Positions 9,845-18,461 of a stretch of DNA of 64,000 bases are shown here, piece by piece. The stretch comes from JBBRVP01 sp038246785 (GTDB taxonomy: Bacteria > Actinomycetota > Actinomycetes > Jiangellales > Jiangellaceae). The stretch is taken from contig JBBRVP010000015.1 in assembly GCA_038246785.1 (NCBI GenBank), positions 1-64,000 on the forward strand. The letters run 5' to 3'. Made by a program: the position numbers and the translations under genes. Under the pieces are notes generated by a model. It was not told the DNA's origin. It worked only from the letters and a program-made list of their open reading frames with translations, and searched no databases. The stretch's first letter is position 1. The number at the start of each line of letters is the position of its first letter.

Positions 9845-10758
9845 GGCAGCACCATCGTGCCGACGCCCTCGGCGGTGAAGACCTCGAGCAGCAGGGCGTG
9901 GGGCAGCCGGCCGTCGACCACGTGCGCCCGGCCCACACCGCCGCGGACGGCGCGCAGGCAGGCCTCCATCTTGGGGGCCATGCCGCTCTCGATCCGGGGC
10001 AGCATCGCCTCGAGGTCGTCGGCCCGCACGTCACTCAGCACCGACTCGCACATCGGCCAGTCGGCGTAGAGGCCCTCGACGTCGGTCAGCACCACGAGCT
10101 TCTGTGCGCCGAGTGCCACCGCGAGAGCGGCGGCAGCGCTGTCGGCGTTGACGTTGAGCACCTGGCCGTCGGGGCCGTCGCGGTCCGGCGCGACCGTCGA
10201 CACCACCGGGATCCGGCCGGCCTGGAGCAGGTCGAGCACCGCGGTGGGGTCGACTGAGACCACGTCACCGACCAGGCCCAGGTCGACTGCCTCGCCGTCG
10301 ACCGCGGCCGGACGTCGCTCGGCACGCAGCAGCCCCCCGTCCTCGCCGGAGATGCCGACGGCGAACGGCCCGTGGGCGTTCACCAGCCCGACGAGCTCGC
10401 GGCCGACCTGGCCGGTGAGGACCATGCGCACGACGTCCATCGCCTCCGGGGTGGTGACCCGCAGACCGCCCCGGAACTCCGACGCGATGCCGAGCCGGGC
10501 GAGCATCGTGGAGATCTGCGGGCCGCCGCCGTGGACGACCACCACCTTGAGCCCGGCGTAGCGCAGGAACACCACGTCCTGGGCGAAGGCGCGGCGCAGC
10601 GCGTCGTCCACCATGGCATGCCCGCCGTACTTCACGACGACCAAGCCGCCGTGGAACCGCTCCAGCCACGGCAGCGCCTCGACGAGCACCTCGGCCTTGG
10701 CCCGCGCCCGCTGCAGCCGGTCGTGGGCGGGAACGGTCGTCGCCGCGGGGAGGCTCAC
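9841..10758 (-). CDS. argB: Acetylglutamate kinase
   Basis: Phosphorylates N-acetylglutamate. The 305-residue product has the amino-acid-kinase pattern VVVKYGGHAM near the N-terminus, VVVHGGGPQI, and NVNADSAAAALA toward the C-terminus. The family is usually the arginine-feedback-regulated step in organisms that use the ArgJ acetyl cycle. It overlaps argJ and argD by four bases each. Confidence 0.96.
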   Translation of the reverse strand: MSLPAATTVPAHDRLQRARAKAEVLVEALPWLERFHGGLVVVKYGGHAMVDDALRRAFAQDVVFLRYAGLKVVVVHGGGPQISTMLARLGIASEFRGGLRVTTPEAMDVVRMVLTGQVGRELVGLVNAHGPFAVGISGEDGGLLRAERRPAAVDGEAVDLGLVGDVVSVDPTAVLDLLQAGRIPVVSTVAPDRDGPDGQVLNVNADSAAAALAVALGAQKLVVLTDVEGLYADWPMCESVLSDVRADDLEAMLPRIESGMAPKMEACLRAVRGGVGRAHVVDGRLPHALLLEVFTAEGVGTMVLP

Positions 10759-11906
10759 GTGGAGTACGCCGAGTTCTCGTGCACGTAGGCCTCGGTGAGG
10801 TCGTTGGTCCAGACGGTGGCCGTCGCCGCGCCCGCGCCGAGGTCCACCTCGACGCAGACCGCCCGCCGGCTGAGATCCACGAGCTCGCGTGGCTGGGACG
10901 GCTGGCCGTCGCGGCAGACGTGGACGCCGTTGATCGCGACGTGGATGCGCTGCGGGTCGAACGCCGCCGAGGTCGTGCCCACCGCAGCGAGGACGCGTCC
11001 CCAGTTGGGGTCGCGGCCGTAGACAGCGGCCTTGAACAGGTTGCTGCGGGCGATCGCTCGAGCCACCTCGACCGCGTCGTCCTCGCTGGCCGCGCGTACG
11101 ACCTCGACCGCGATGTCGTGCTCGGAGCCCTCGGCGTCGGCGAGCAGCTGCATGGCGAGCTCGTGGCTGGCCTCAATGACCGCCTCGGTGAGCTCGGCCA
11201 CGCTCGGCGTCTCGCCGGAGGCGCCGGAGGCCAGCAGGACGACGCTGTCGTTGGTCGACATGCACCCGTCGGAGTCCAGCCGGTCGAATGTCGCGCGGGT
11301 GGCCGCGCGCAGCGCCCGGTCGCAGGCGGCTGCGTCCGCCGCCGCGTCGGTGGTGAGGACGACGAGCATGGTGGCCAGACCCGGCGCCAGCATGCCGGCG
11401 CCCTTGGCGATGCCGCCCACGGACCAGCTGCTGCGTCCCACCGCGACGGTCTTGGCGCGTGTGTCGGTGGTCATGATGGCAACCGCGGCGTCGCTGCCGC
11501 CGGTCTCGGACAGCGCTTTCGCCGCAGCGGCCACGCCCTGTTCGACGCGGTCGCCGTCAAGCGGCTCGCCGATGAGGCCGGTGGAGCAGACCACGACGTC
11601 ACCGGCGGCGCAGCCGACGACGTCGGCGACCCGCTCGGCGGTGCGGTGGGTCACTGCGAAGCCGTCGGGCCCGGTGTAGCAGTTGGCGCCGCCGGAGTTG
11701 AGCACGACGGCGCGAGCCCGCCCGTCGGCGACCGCCCGCTCGCTCCACAGCACGGGGTTGGCCTTGCAGCGGTTTCTCGTGAACAACCCGGCCGCGGTGT
11801 CGAGCGGGCCGTCGTTGACGACGAGGGCGAGGTCGGGACGACCGCGCGGCTTGAGCCCGGCGGCGACGCCGGCGGCCCGGAAGCCGCGAGGCACGGTGAC
11901 GCTCAC
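10755..11906 (-). CDS. argJ: Glutamate N-acetyltransferase / ornithine acetyltransferase
   Basis: Transfers acetyl from acetylornithine to glutamate, closing the acetyl cycle; some family members also use acetyl-CoA. The 383-residue product has GGANCYTGPDG and the self-cleavage region KGAGMLAPGLATML, with the predicted nucleophile Thr179 at the new N-terminus of the beta subunit. The GTG at 11906 overlaps the argC stop by four bases (GTGA), which fixes the start. Confidence 0.95.
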   Translation of the reverse strand: MSVTVPRGFRAAGVAAGLKPRGRPDLALVVNDGPLDTAAGLFTRNRCKANPVLWSERAVADGRARAVVLNSGGANCYTGPDGFAVTHRTAERVADVVGCAAGDVVVCSTGLIGEPLDGDRVEQGVAAAAKALSETGGSDAAVAIMTTDTRAKTVAVGRSSWSVGGIAKGAGMLAPGLATMLVVLTTDAAADAAACDRALRAATRATFDRLDSDGCMSTNDSVVLLASGASGETPSVAELTEAVIEASHELAMQLLADAEGSEHDIAVEVVRAASEDDAVEVARAIARSNLFKAAVYGRDPNWGRVLAAVGTTSAAFDPQRIHVAINGVHVCRDGQPSQPRELVDLSRRAVCVEVDLGAGAATATVWTNDLTEAYVHENSAYST

Positions 11907-12949
11907 GGCGCCAGCCCCGTGAGCGGCAGGCCGAGCACCTCGGGCAGCCCGAGCGCGAGGTTGGCGCACTGCATGACGGCTCCTGCGGTGCCCTTGGTGA
12001 GGTTGTCAATCGCGGCGACGGCGACGACCCGGCCGGCGCGGGCGTCGAGCGCCACCTGCAGGTGCATGGCGTTGGAGCCAAGGACGTCGGCGGTGCGCGG
12101 CCAGCGGCCCTCGGGGAGCAGGTGGACGAAGGGCTCGTCGGCGTACGCCGCCGCCCACGGCTCCCGGATCTCGTGCGGCCGCACGCCACCGCGTACCCGC
12201 GCGGTGCAGGTGGCCAGGATGCCGCGCGGCATCGGCGCGAGGGTGGGGGTGAACGACACCGACACCGGCGCGCCAGCGGCCCGCGACAGCTCCTGCTCGA
12301 TCTCGGGGAGGTGCCGGTGGGTGCCGCCGACCCCGTACGGGCTCATCGAGCCCATGACCTCGCTGGCCAACAGGTCGGGCCGGGTCGACCGGCCCGCGCC
12401 GGAGGTGCCCGACGCGGCGACGACGACGACGTCGTGCGGCTCGAGCACGCCGGCTGCCAGGCCGGGCGCGAGGGCCAGCGCGACCGCCGTCGGGTAGCAG
12501 CCGGGGACCGCGACGCGGGTTGCCCAGGACAGGGTGTCCCGCTGTTTGCTCCCGTTGGCGAGCGGCAGCTCCGGCAGGCCGTACGGCCACGCGCCGGCGT
12601 GCGGGCCGTCGTAGAAGGCGGCCCAGGCCGCGGCGTCGCGCAGCCGGTGGTCGGCGGCGGCGTCGAGCACGACGACGGTTTCGGGGAGCTCGGCGGCCAG
12701 GCCGGTCGAGGCGCCGTGAGGCAGGGCCAGCACGACGACGTCGTGGGCGGCCAGCACGTCGGCGGTCGTGGGCGCGAGGACGCGGTCTGCGTACGGCAGC
12801 AGGTGCTGGTGGACGTCTCCGAGCCGGGCTCCGGCGTGGCCCGCGGCGGTCACCTCGCCGAGCTCGAGCGCGGGATGGCCGGCCAGCAGCCGCAGCACCT
12901 CGCCACCGGCGTAGCCGCTCGCGCCGGCGACGGCGACCCGCGCTCCCAT
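11903..12949 (-). CDS. argC: N-acetyl-gamma-glutamyl-phosphate reductase
   Basis: NADPH-dependent reduction of N-acetylglutamyl phosphate. The 348-residue product has the N-terminal nucleotide site VAGASGYAGGE and the catalytic-cysteine motif VPGCYPTA (Cys151). It is the first gene of the arg operon. The ATG at 12949 is only eight bases from a -10-like box, so the mRNA is probably leaderless or nearly so. Two ARG-box-like sites lie immediately upstream. Confidence 0.96.
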   Translation of the reverse strand: MGARVAVAGASGYAGGEVLRLLAGHPALELGEVTAAGHAGARLGDVHQHLLPYADRVLAPTTADVLAAHDVVVLALPHGASTGLAAELPETVVVLDAAADHRLRDAAAWAAFYDGPHAGAWPYGLPELPLANGSKQRDTLSWATRVAVPGCYPTAVALALAPGLAAGVLEPHDVVVVAASGTSGAGRSTRPDLLASEVMGSMSPYGVGGTHRHLPEIEQELSRAAGAPVSVSFTPTLAPMPRGILATCTARVRGGVRPHEIREPWAAAYADEPFVHLLPEGRWPRTADVLGSNAMHLQVALDARAGRVVAVAAIDNLTKGTAGAVMQCANLALGLPEVLGLPLTGLAP

Positions 12950-12952
12950 GGA

Positions 12953-12986
12953 GCATGACTATGCCAGCAAGCGCATGACTATGCCA
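12953..12986 (-). promoter_or_regulatory. Paired ARG-box-like operator before argC
   Basis: The 14-base string GCATGACTATGCCA occurs twice, at 12953-12966 and 12973-12986, exactly 20 bases (about two helical turns) apart. Each copy is an imperfect palindrome (GCAT...ATGC) resembling ArgR half-sites. ArgR hexamers usually bind paired boxes about 21 bases apart, so this spacing fits. The sites cover both promoter elements of argC. Binding by the argR product encoded in this operon is inferred. Confidence 0.7.
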
Positions 12987-12987
12987 A
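12958..12987 (-). promoter_or_regulatory. Probable argC operon promoter
   Basis: On the minus strand TTGGCA (12982-12987) and CATAGT (12958-12963) are separated by 18 bases. The predicted start is within a few bases of the argC ATG. Both hexamers lie inside the repeated ARG-box-like units, so a bound repressor would exclude polymerase. Confidence 0.5.
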
Positions 12988-12995
12988 GTCGGAGG

Positions 12996-13820
12996 TCAGC
13001 CACCCAGCGGGTCGTCGGGACCGTACGGGCGCAGCCGCAGCGTCCGCGCCTCGGCGGGCAGCCCGGAGGCCGCGACCTCAGCCAGCCGGCCCACAGTGTC
13101 CACACCGGCCCGCAGCACCCGGCCCGACCAGGCGTCGAGCCCGCCGCGCGCGATCGCCAGCAGCAGCCCGACGACCTCGGCGGGGGCGGTCCACTCGGTA
13201 CGGTCGGCGTGCACCGGCATCGACCGCGTCATGGGGGTGTCGACGACGCCGGGCATGAGCTCGAAGGCGCGCAGGCCGCGGGCGTACCCGGCCGCGTGCA
13301 GCGCGCCGCCGAGCCGCACGAGCCCGGTCTTCGCCGCGGAGTAGCCGGAGTAGATCTCGCCGTCGCGGACGGCCATGCCGGTGCTGAGGTGGACCACCCG
13401 GCCGCCGCCGCGGGCGAGCATGCCGGGCACGACCGCCTGCACGACGTGGAACGGGCCACGGAGGTCGGTCTCGACGACCCCCCACCAATCGTCCGGATCG
13501 GCCTCCCACACCGGCACCTCCGCGGACTCGATGCGCCCGGCGATGTCGACGAGCAGGTCAACCGGACCGAGCGCGGTCTCGACCTCGGCCACCGCAACTC
13601 GCACCGCGGCGAGGTCGGTGACGTCGGCTGGTGCGACCGCCGTACGGGCCCCCGCGACCTCCGCGTCGACCGTCCTCCGAACCTCGTCGAGCCGGCCACG
13701 GTCGCGCCCGAGCAGCCCGACCGAGACTCCGTCACCGGCCAGGCCGGCCGCGACGGCGCGTCCGATGCCGCCGGTCGCGCCAGGGACGAGGGCGACCCGG
13801 GCCGGCGGCGGCTCAGGCAC
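12996..13820 (-). CDS. SDR family oxidoreductase
   Basis: Short-chain dehydrogenase/reductase of unknown substrate, 274 residues. It has the Rossmann glycine motif GATGGIG near the N-terminus, VDIAGR in place of the usual NNAG, a catalytic Ser in STGMAV and the YSAAK catalytic Tyr-Lys pair. The GTG at 13820 lies inside the left copy of a 21-bp repeat of the pheT 3' end. Before the vapBC insertion its start would have overlapped the pheT stop, so it was probably the translationally coupled third gene of pheS-pheT-SDR. Confidence 0.88.
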   Translation of the reverse strand: MPEPPPARVALVPGATGGIGRAVAAGLAGDGVSVGLLGRDRGRLDEVRRTVDAEVAGARTAVAPADVTDLAAVRVAVAEVETALGPVDLLVDIAGRIESAEVPVWEADPDDWWGVVETDLRGPFHVVQAVVPGMLARGGGRVVHLSTGMAVRDGEIYSGYSAAKTGLVRLGGALHAAGYARGLRAFELMPGVVDTPMTRSMPVHADRTEWTAPAEVVGLLLAIARGGLDAWSGRVLRAGVDTVGRLAEVAASGLPAEARTLRLRPYGPDDPLGG

Positions 13821-13833
13821 CGCGCAGCACCGC
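13813..13833. repeat. 21-bp direct repeat, left copy (att-like)
   Basis: These 21 bases match 14699-14719 exactly; the match ends at both edges (c against t on the left, a against c on the right). The right copy is the last seven codons of pheT including its stop, so this left copy is the duplicated one. Together they bracket vapBC. Confidence 0.85.
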
Positions 13834-14011
13834 ATCGGGTCTCCGGTTCACCGGCCAGCGAACCTCACGGCCAGCGGTCGCCTCGTTCGTCATGACACCC
13901 ATGATCACCCTTCGCAGCCGGCGACGGCTACGACCACGGCGGATACGCCAGGCGGACGGGCGACAAGCGGTCGTCGCACGAGGAGCAGCCCAGGGGCGCA
14001 TAGTTAGGCGC

Positions 14012-14260
14012 ATGCCTCGGATGCAGGTCTATCTGCCAAACGACCTCTACCTCGAAGTCAAGCAGCGCGGTCTCGTAGCCTCCGAGCTCCTGCAGGAGGC
14101 GGTGCGAGTGGAGGTGCGACGCCGAGAGCTGATCGGGGCCGGCGACGACTACCTCGTCGACCTGATCGCCGAGGTCGGAGCGCCGAGCCCCGAAGAGACT
14201 GCTCGCGCTCGAGAGATCGCCCGCCGCCTTGCGCGGCGTGCGCGTCACGCGGCCAGCTGA
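14012..14260 (+). CDS. VapB-like antitoxin
   Basis: An 82-residue protein directly ahead of a PIN-domain toxin gene. The N-terminus (MQVYLPNDLYLEVKQRG) looks like a ribbon-helix-helix DNA-binding segment, and the Arg-rich C-terminus probably wraps the toxin. The ATG at 14012 is chosen because CATAGT (13999-14004) lies seven bases upstream, consistent with a leaderless transcript; an internal ATG at 14021 is possible. The TGA is immediately followed by the toxin GTG. Autoregulation is expected for the family. Confidence 0.8.
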   Translation: MPRMQVYLPNDLYLEVKQRGLVASELLQEAVRVEVRRRELIGAGDDYLVDLIAEVGAPSPEETARAREIARRLARRARHAAS

Positions 14261-14644
14261 GTGCTCCTGATCCTCGACCCGGGAGCGGTGTCAGCGCTGT
14301 CAGAGCGATCGCACCGTGCTGCAGCCCTGATCGACGCGCTTCGTGGGGGGCGCCTCTGGCCACCAGTGGTTCCCACGCCAGTCCTGATCGAGTGCCTACG
14401 CGGAGATCCTCGTCACGATGCACGGGCCAACCGGCTGCTCAAGGCCTGCGACGTCGTCGACGACATCACCGAAAACCTGGCCCGGCGCGCGGCACGGCTG
14501 CGGACACAGGCGGGCCGCGGATCTGCCGTCGACGCGCTCGTGGCGGCCCTCGCGGAGCCTGGCGGGTCAGTCCTCACCACAGACCCCGGCGATCTCCGGG
14601 CGCTCGCCGCGTACGCCCGGGATGTTTCGGTCGAAGGCATCTGA
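14261..14644 (+). CDS. VapC-like PIN-domain ribonuclease toxin
   Basis: A 127-residue PIN-domain protein; VapC toxins cleave specific RNAs and are neutralised by the cognate VapB. The acidic metal-binding residues are visible: Asp6 (LDPG), Glu44 (LIECL), Asp91 (SAVDALV) and Asp108/Asp111 (TTDPGDL). The GTG start abuts the antitoxin stop with no gap. All catalytic positions look intact, so the module is probably functional. Confidence 0.85.
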   Translation: MLLILDPGAVSALSERSHRAAALIDALRGGRLWPPVVPTPVLIECLRGDPRHDARANRLLKACDVVDDITENLARRAARLRTQAGRGSAVDALVAALAEPGGSVLTTDPGDLRALAAYARDVSVEGI

Positions 14645-14698
14645 TGTGAGGCCGTCACCGCGATCAGGAGCGGTGGGCAAGGACCGGCACGAGGCTCT

Positions 14699-14719
14699 TC
14701 AGGCACCGCGCAGCACCGC
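14699..14719. repeat. 21-bp direct repeat, right copy (pheT 3' end)
   Basis: Perfect copy of 13813-13833. It encodes the C-terminal residues AVLRGA and the stop of PheT, so insertion restored an intact pheT end. This is typical of elements that use a gene 3' end as attachment site. Confidence 0.85.
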
Positions 14720-17221
14720 CCCGCAGCGCCGGGCTGCCTCGGCGACGGCGGCGTCGCGTACGGCCGAGGCCTCCGCGGTGGTGAGCGTCCGGTCGGGTGC
14801 CCGCATGCGCAGCGCGAAGGCCAGCGAGCGGTGGCCCGGCGGCACCTGCTCGCCCGCATAGACGTCGAAGAGCCGGACGTCCTCGACGAGGCCTCCCCCA
14901 CCGGCGACGAGGGCCCGGTGCACGTCGGCGGCCGGGACGTCGGCGGGGACGACGAGCGCGACGTCCTCCTTGGCGAGCGGGTACGGGGAGACCGGACGCG
15001 CCTGCACGGCGGCCGGGGCCGCGTCGACGAGCACGTCGAGGTCGACCTCGAAGGCGACCGTGCGCGCCGGCAGCTCGAGCGCGTTGGTGACCTTGGGGCG
15101 CAGCTCGCCGGCGTGGCCGACGAGCGTGCCGTCGGCGAGGCGGAGCGCCGCGCAGCGCCCCGGGTGCCACGGGGGGTGCTCGCGGTCCGCGGCCACCTGA
15201 ACCGCCACGTGCAGGGTGTCGGCCACCAGCCGCGCCGCGTCGATTGCGTCACCGGCGTCAGCCCGCCGGCCCGGACCCCACCACCCGGACGGCTCGCGCA
15301 GCCCGGTGATGACTCCGGCCACCCGCCAGGGCTGATGCGGCACTGCCGCGTCGAGGGCGGCCAACTCCTCGGCGGCCGGGCGGCGGTCGACGCCGAGCAC
15401 CGGTGCCGCTGCCGGCGCCGCGTCCGGGCGTACGACGCTGCCCACCTCGAACACGGCGACGTCGGACGCGCCGCGGCCCAGGTTGCGGCGTACGGCGTCG
15501 ACCAGCGTCGACAGCAGCGACGTGCGCAGCCGCGGCTGCTCGTCGGAGAGCGGGTTGGCCAGCCGCACGGCCCGCCGCCGCGGGTCGTCATCCGGCAGCG
15601 CGAGCTCGTCGTCGCGCTCCGGGCCGACGAACGGGTAGGTCAGCACCTCGATCAGCCCAGCCTCGGCCAGCGCCCGGCTCACCGACCGGTGGGCCCGCTG
15701 GGCCGCGGTGAGCCCGCGCCCCGGGGGCGCGTTCGGCAGCACTGAAGGGATCGCGGCGTAGCCGTCGAGCCGGGCCACCTCCTCGACCAGGTCGGCGCCC
15801 TGGAGCAGGTCGGGCCGCCACGAGGGCGGGGTGACGAGCAGCCACCCGGCGTCCGTCTCGACCGTGCAGCCGACCTGCTCGAGGAGCTCGCGGACGCGCG
15901 CGTCCGGGTAGTCGACGCCGACCAGGCGGCTCGGCAGGTCAGCCGGCATCCGCACCCGCTCGACCGGCAGCCGGGCGTCGACGTCGGTCACCTGAGGGTC
16001 GGCCGTGCCGCCGCCGTGCGCGACGAGCAGGCGCACCACCAGCTCCGCCGCCACCGGCGGCAGCGCCGGGTCGACGCCGCGCTCGAAGCGGCGGCTCGCC
16101 TCGCTGTACAGCCGGTGCCGACGAGCAGTTCTGGCGACGGCGACCGGGTCGAAGTGGGCAGCCTCGACGAGCACGTCCCGAGTGGCCCTCGACACCTCGG
16201 TGCTGGCCCCGCCCATGACCCCGGCCAGCCCGATCACCCGCTCGCCCCTCGGCCCCTCGGTGATGAGCAGGTCCTCGAGGTCGAGGACGCGGTCGATGTC
16301 GTCGAGTGTGCGCAGCCGCTCGCCCGTCCGGGCCCGCCGTACCGTGATCGCCTCGTCGAGGGCACTCAGGTCGTAGGCATGCAGCGGCTGCCCCACGGCC
16401 AGCATGACGTAGTTGGTGACGTCGACCGCCAGCGAGATCGGCCGCATGCCGGCCTCGACGAGCCGGCGGCGCAGCCAGTACGGGGTGGGCGCCTGCGGGT
16501 CGACGCCGCGGACCACACGGGCCACGAAGCGGTCGCAGCCGGGTACGCCGTAGATCGGTGCGCCGTCGGCGAGGACGACCGGGTGGCCTCCGCCCCTGGC
16601 CGCCGGGACGGCGACGTCGGCCGGGTCGCGAAAGACAGCGGCCACGTCGAGGCGCGCCCCGTGGGCGTACTCCCGCGCCACCCCACGTACCGACAGGGCG
16701 TAGCCGCGGTCGGGGGTCACATTGACCTCGACGACGCGCTCGTCGAGGCCGAGCAGAGGGACGGCGTCGTCACCGGGCTGCCCGGCCAGGCCCCACTCGG
16801 AGAGCACGATGATCCCGCCGGCCTCATCGCCGACGTCGAGCTCCTTGGCCGAGCAGATCATGCCGTCGGAGACGTGCCCGTACGTCCTCCGGGCCGTGAT
16901 CTCGAAACCGCCGGCGAGCACCGCGCCAGGCAGCGACACGACGACGAGGTCGCCCACGGTGAAGTTGTGCGCACCACAGACGATGCCGCGCGGCTCCGAG
17001 TCCCCGACGTCGACCTGGCACCAGCGGATCGTCTTGCCGTTGCTCTGTGGCTCGTCGGCGAGGTCGAGCACGCGGCCCACGACAAGCGGTCCGCGCACCT
17101 CGGCGCCGTGCAGGGCCTCCTCCTCCAGGCCGACGCGGACCAGCGTGGCAGCGACGTCCTCGGCGGTGGCCGCAGCGGGCACGTCGACGTGCTCGCGCAA
17201 CCAGCCGAGCGGGATCCGCAT
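14699..17221 (-). CDS. pheT: Phenylalanyl-tRNA synthetase beta subunit
   Basis: Beta subunit of the alpha2-beta2 PheRS, 840 residues. In order: N-terminal tRNA-binding (EMAP-like) domain with SKTI-region equivalent NGKTIRWCQVDVG, B3/B4 editing domain, B5 domain, the catalytic-like core and the C-terminal FDX anticodon-binding domain (VSPYPLAKEDVALVV onward). It starts with the ATG at 17221, which shares one base with the pheS TAA. Its last 21 bases are the right repeat flanking the vapBC cassette. Confidence 0.97.
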   Translation of the reverse strand: MRIPLGWLREHVDVPAAATAEDVAATLVRVGLEEEALHGAEVRGPLVVGRVLDLADEPQSNGKTIRWCQVDVGDSEPRGIVCGAHNFTVGDLVVVSLPGAVLAGGFEITARRTYGHVSDGMICSAKELDVGDEAGGIIVLSEWGLAGQPGDDAVPLLGLDERVVEVNVTPDRGYALSVRGVAREYAHGARLDVAAVFRDPADVAVPAARGGGHPVVLADGAPIYGVPGCDRFVARVVRGVDPQAPTPYWLRRRLVEAGMRPISLAVDVTNYVMLAVGQPLHAYDLSALDEAITVRRARTGERLRTLDDIDRVLDLEDLLITEGPRGERVIGLAGVMGGASTEVSRATRDVLVEAAHFDPVAVARTARRHRLYSEASRRFERGVDPALPPVAAELVVRLLVAHGGGTADPQVTDVDARLPVERVRMPADLPSRLVGVDYPDARVRELLEQVGCTVETDAGWLLVTPPSWRPDLLQGADLVEEVARLDGYAAIPSVLPNAPPGRGLTAAQRAHRSVSRALAEAGLIEVLTYPFVGPERDDELALPDDDPRRRAVRLANPLSDEQPRLRTSLLSTLVDAVRRNLGRGASDVAVFEVGSVVRPDAAPAAAPVLGVDRRPAAEELAALDAAVPHQPWRVAGVITGLREPSGWWGPGRRADAGDAIDAARLVADTLHVAVQVAADREHPPWHPGRCAALRLADGTLVGHAGELRPKVTNALELPARTVAFEVDLDVLVDAAPAAVQARPVSPYPLAKEDVALVVPADVPAADVHRALVAGGGGLVEDVRLFDVYAGEQVPPGHRSLAFALRMRAPDRTLTTAEASAVRDAAVAEAARRCGAVLRGA

Positions 17222-18315
17222 TACAGCTCCATGCCGAACTGTGTGCTGAAACGCAGGTCGCCCTCGACCATGTCGCGCATGTCCTGGACGCCGTGGCGGA
17301 ACATCAGGGTCCGCTCGATGCCCATGCCGAACGCGAATCCGGAGTAGCGGTCGGGATCGATGCCGCAGGCCCGCAGCACGTTGGGGTTGACCATGCCGCA
17401 GCCCCCCCACTCGATCCAGCCGGTGCCCTTGCACGCGCGGCAGCCACGGTCGGCGCCTTCGCAGAGGAAGCAGCGCAGGTCCATCTCGGCGCTCGGCTCG
17501 GTGAACGGAAAGAACGAGGGGCGCAGCCGCGTAGTCGCGCCGGTGCCGAACATCGCGGCGGCGAAGTGGTCGAGGGTGCCCTTGAGGTGGGCCATCGTGA
17601 GGCCCTCGTCGACGGCCAGGCCCTCGACTTGGTGGAAGACCGGCGTGTGGGTGGCGTCGAGCTCGTCGGTGCGGAACGTCTTGCCGGGTACGGCGACGTA
17701 GAGCGGCACGCCGCGCTCGAGCAGCGCCCGCGCCTGCACCGGCGAGGTGTGGGTGCGCAGTACCAGCCCGGAGCCCGGCGGGTCGACGAAGAACGTGTCC
17801 TGCATCTGCCGGGCGGGATGGTCGACGCCGAAGTTGAGGGCGTCGAAGTTGTACCACTCGGCCTCGACCTCCGGGCCGTCGGCGATCTCCCAGCCCATGC
17901 CGAGGAACAGCTCGGCCACCCGCTCCTGCAGCGAGCTCAGCGGGTGGCGGGCGCCCCGGGCCCGCCGGTCGGTCGGCAGCGTGACGTCGACGGTCTCCTC
18001 GACGAGGATCCGGGCGTCGCGGTCGGCTTCGAGGAGCGCCTCCCGCGCCTCGATCGCCGCGCGCACCCGTTGCCGGGCGCCTCCCACGCGCCGGCCGGCG
18101 TCGGCCTTCGCCGCCGGCGGGAGCGCCCCGATCTCGCGGTTGGCCAGCGCCAGCGGGCTGCGGTCCCCCGCGTGCTCGAGGCGGGCCGCCTTGAGCGCGT
18201 CGAGGTCGCTCGCGGCGCTGACCGCCGCCAGTGCCGCGTCCACCATCGCCTCGACCGCATCGGCTGACAGGGCGCTCACCTGGACCGGGTCGTAGTCGCG
18301 GTTGGCGGCGGGCAC
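17221..18315 (-). CDS. pheS: Phenylalanyl-tRNA synthetase alpha subunit
   Basis: Catalytic subunit of PheRS, 364 residues. It has an N-terminal coiled-coil arm, motif 2 (KTFRTDELDATHTPVFHQ) and motif 3 (GFAFGMGIERTLMFRHG), plus the Cys-rich CFLC...CRACKGTGW insert common in bacterial PheS. The GTG at 18315 is chosen because TAGACT (18323-18328, minus strand) lies seven bases upstream, indicating a leaderless transcript; the family N-terminus also fits. An upstream in-frame start at 18345 is less likely. Confidence 0.97.
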   Translation of the reverse strand: MPAANRDYDPVQVSALSADAVEAMVDAALAAVSAASDLDALKAARLEHAGDRSPLALANREIGALPPAAKADAGRRVGGARQRVRAAIEAREALLEADRDARILVEETVDVTLPTDRRARGARHPLSSLQERVAELFLGMGWEIADGPEVEAEWYNFDALNFGVDHPARQMQDTFFVDPPGSGLVLRTHTSPVQARALLERGVPLYVAVPGKTFRTDELDATHTPVFHQVEGLAVDEGLTMAHLKGTLDHFAAAMFGTGATTRLRPSFFPFTEPSAEMDLRCFLCEGADRGCRACKGTGWIEWGGCGMVNPNVLRACGIDPDRYSGFAFGMGIERTLMFRHGVQDMRDMVEGDLRFSTQFGMEL

Positions 18316-18379
18316 CCGCGGGAGTCTAAGCGGGCGGCGCACCAACCCCAGCCGCCACCGGGCAGGCTGTCCACCGGGG

Positions 18380-18458
18380 CCCCGACGTCACTGTCCTGGT
18401 GGCGGTCTATCGGGTCGTTCCGAGGGGATTCCCGACCCTCCGGACAGTAACGTCGGGG
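18380..18458. repeat. Long inverted repeat between tsnR-like gene and pheS
   Basis: Arms of 17 bases at 18380-18396 (CCCCGACGTCACTGTCC) and 18442-18458 pair at 16 of 17 positions, with a 45-base centre. The centre holds a smaller inverted repeat (GGGTCG...CGACCC). It lies upstream of pheS in a 251-base gap with no gene. It could be a terminator structure or the ends of a small non-autonomous element. Confidence 0.7.
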
Positions 18459-18461
18459 ACT

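Larger units (their letters stand above)
13834..14719. mobile_element. Small vapBC cassette inserted at the pheT 3' end
   Basis: An 886-bp unit (865 bp of unique DNA plus one 21-bp repeat copy) separates pheT from the SDR gene and carries only vapB and vapC, both opposite to the surrounding genes. Removing it rejoins the pheT stop to the SDR start in a GTGCCTGA overlap, the same coupling style used elsewhere in this neighbourhood. There is no recombinase gene inside. The repeat could be a target-site duplication or the att sites of an element that has lost its integrase. Confidence 0.7.

Noticed and set aside
13834..14011. A recombinase gene in the vapBC cassette
   Set aside because: The 178 bases left of vapB contain no frame with integrase or transposase motifs.
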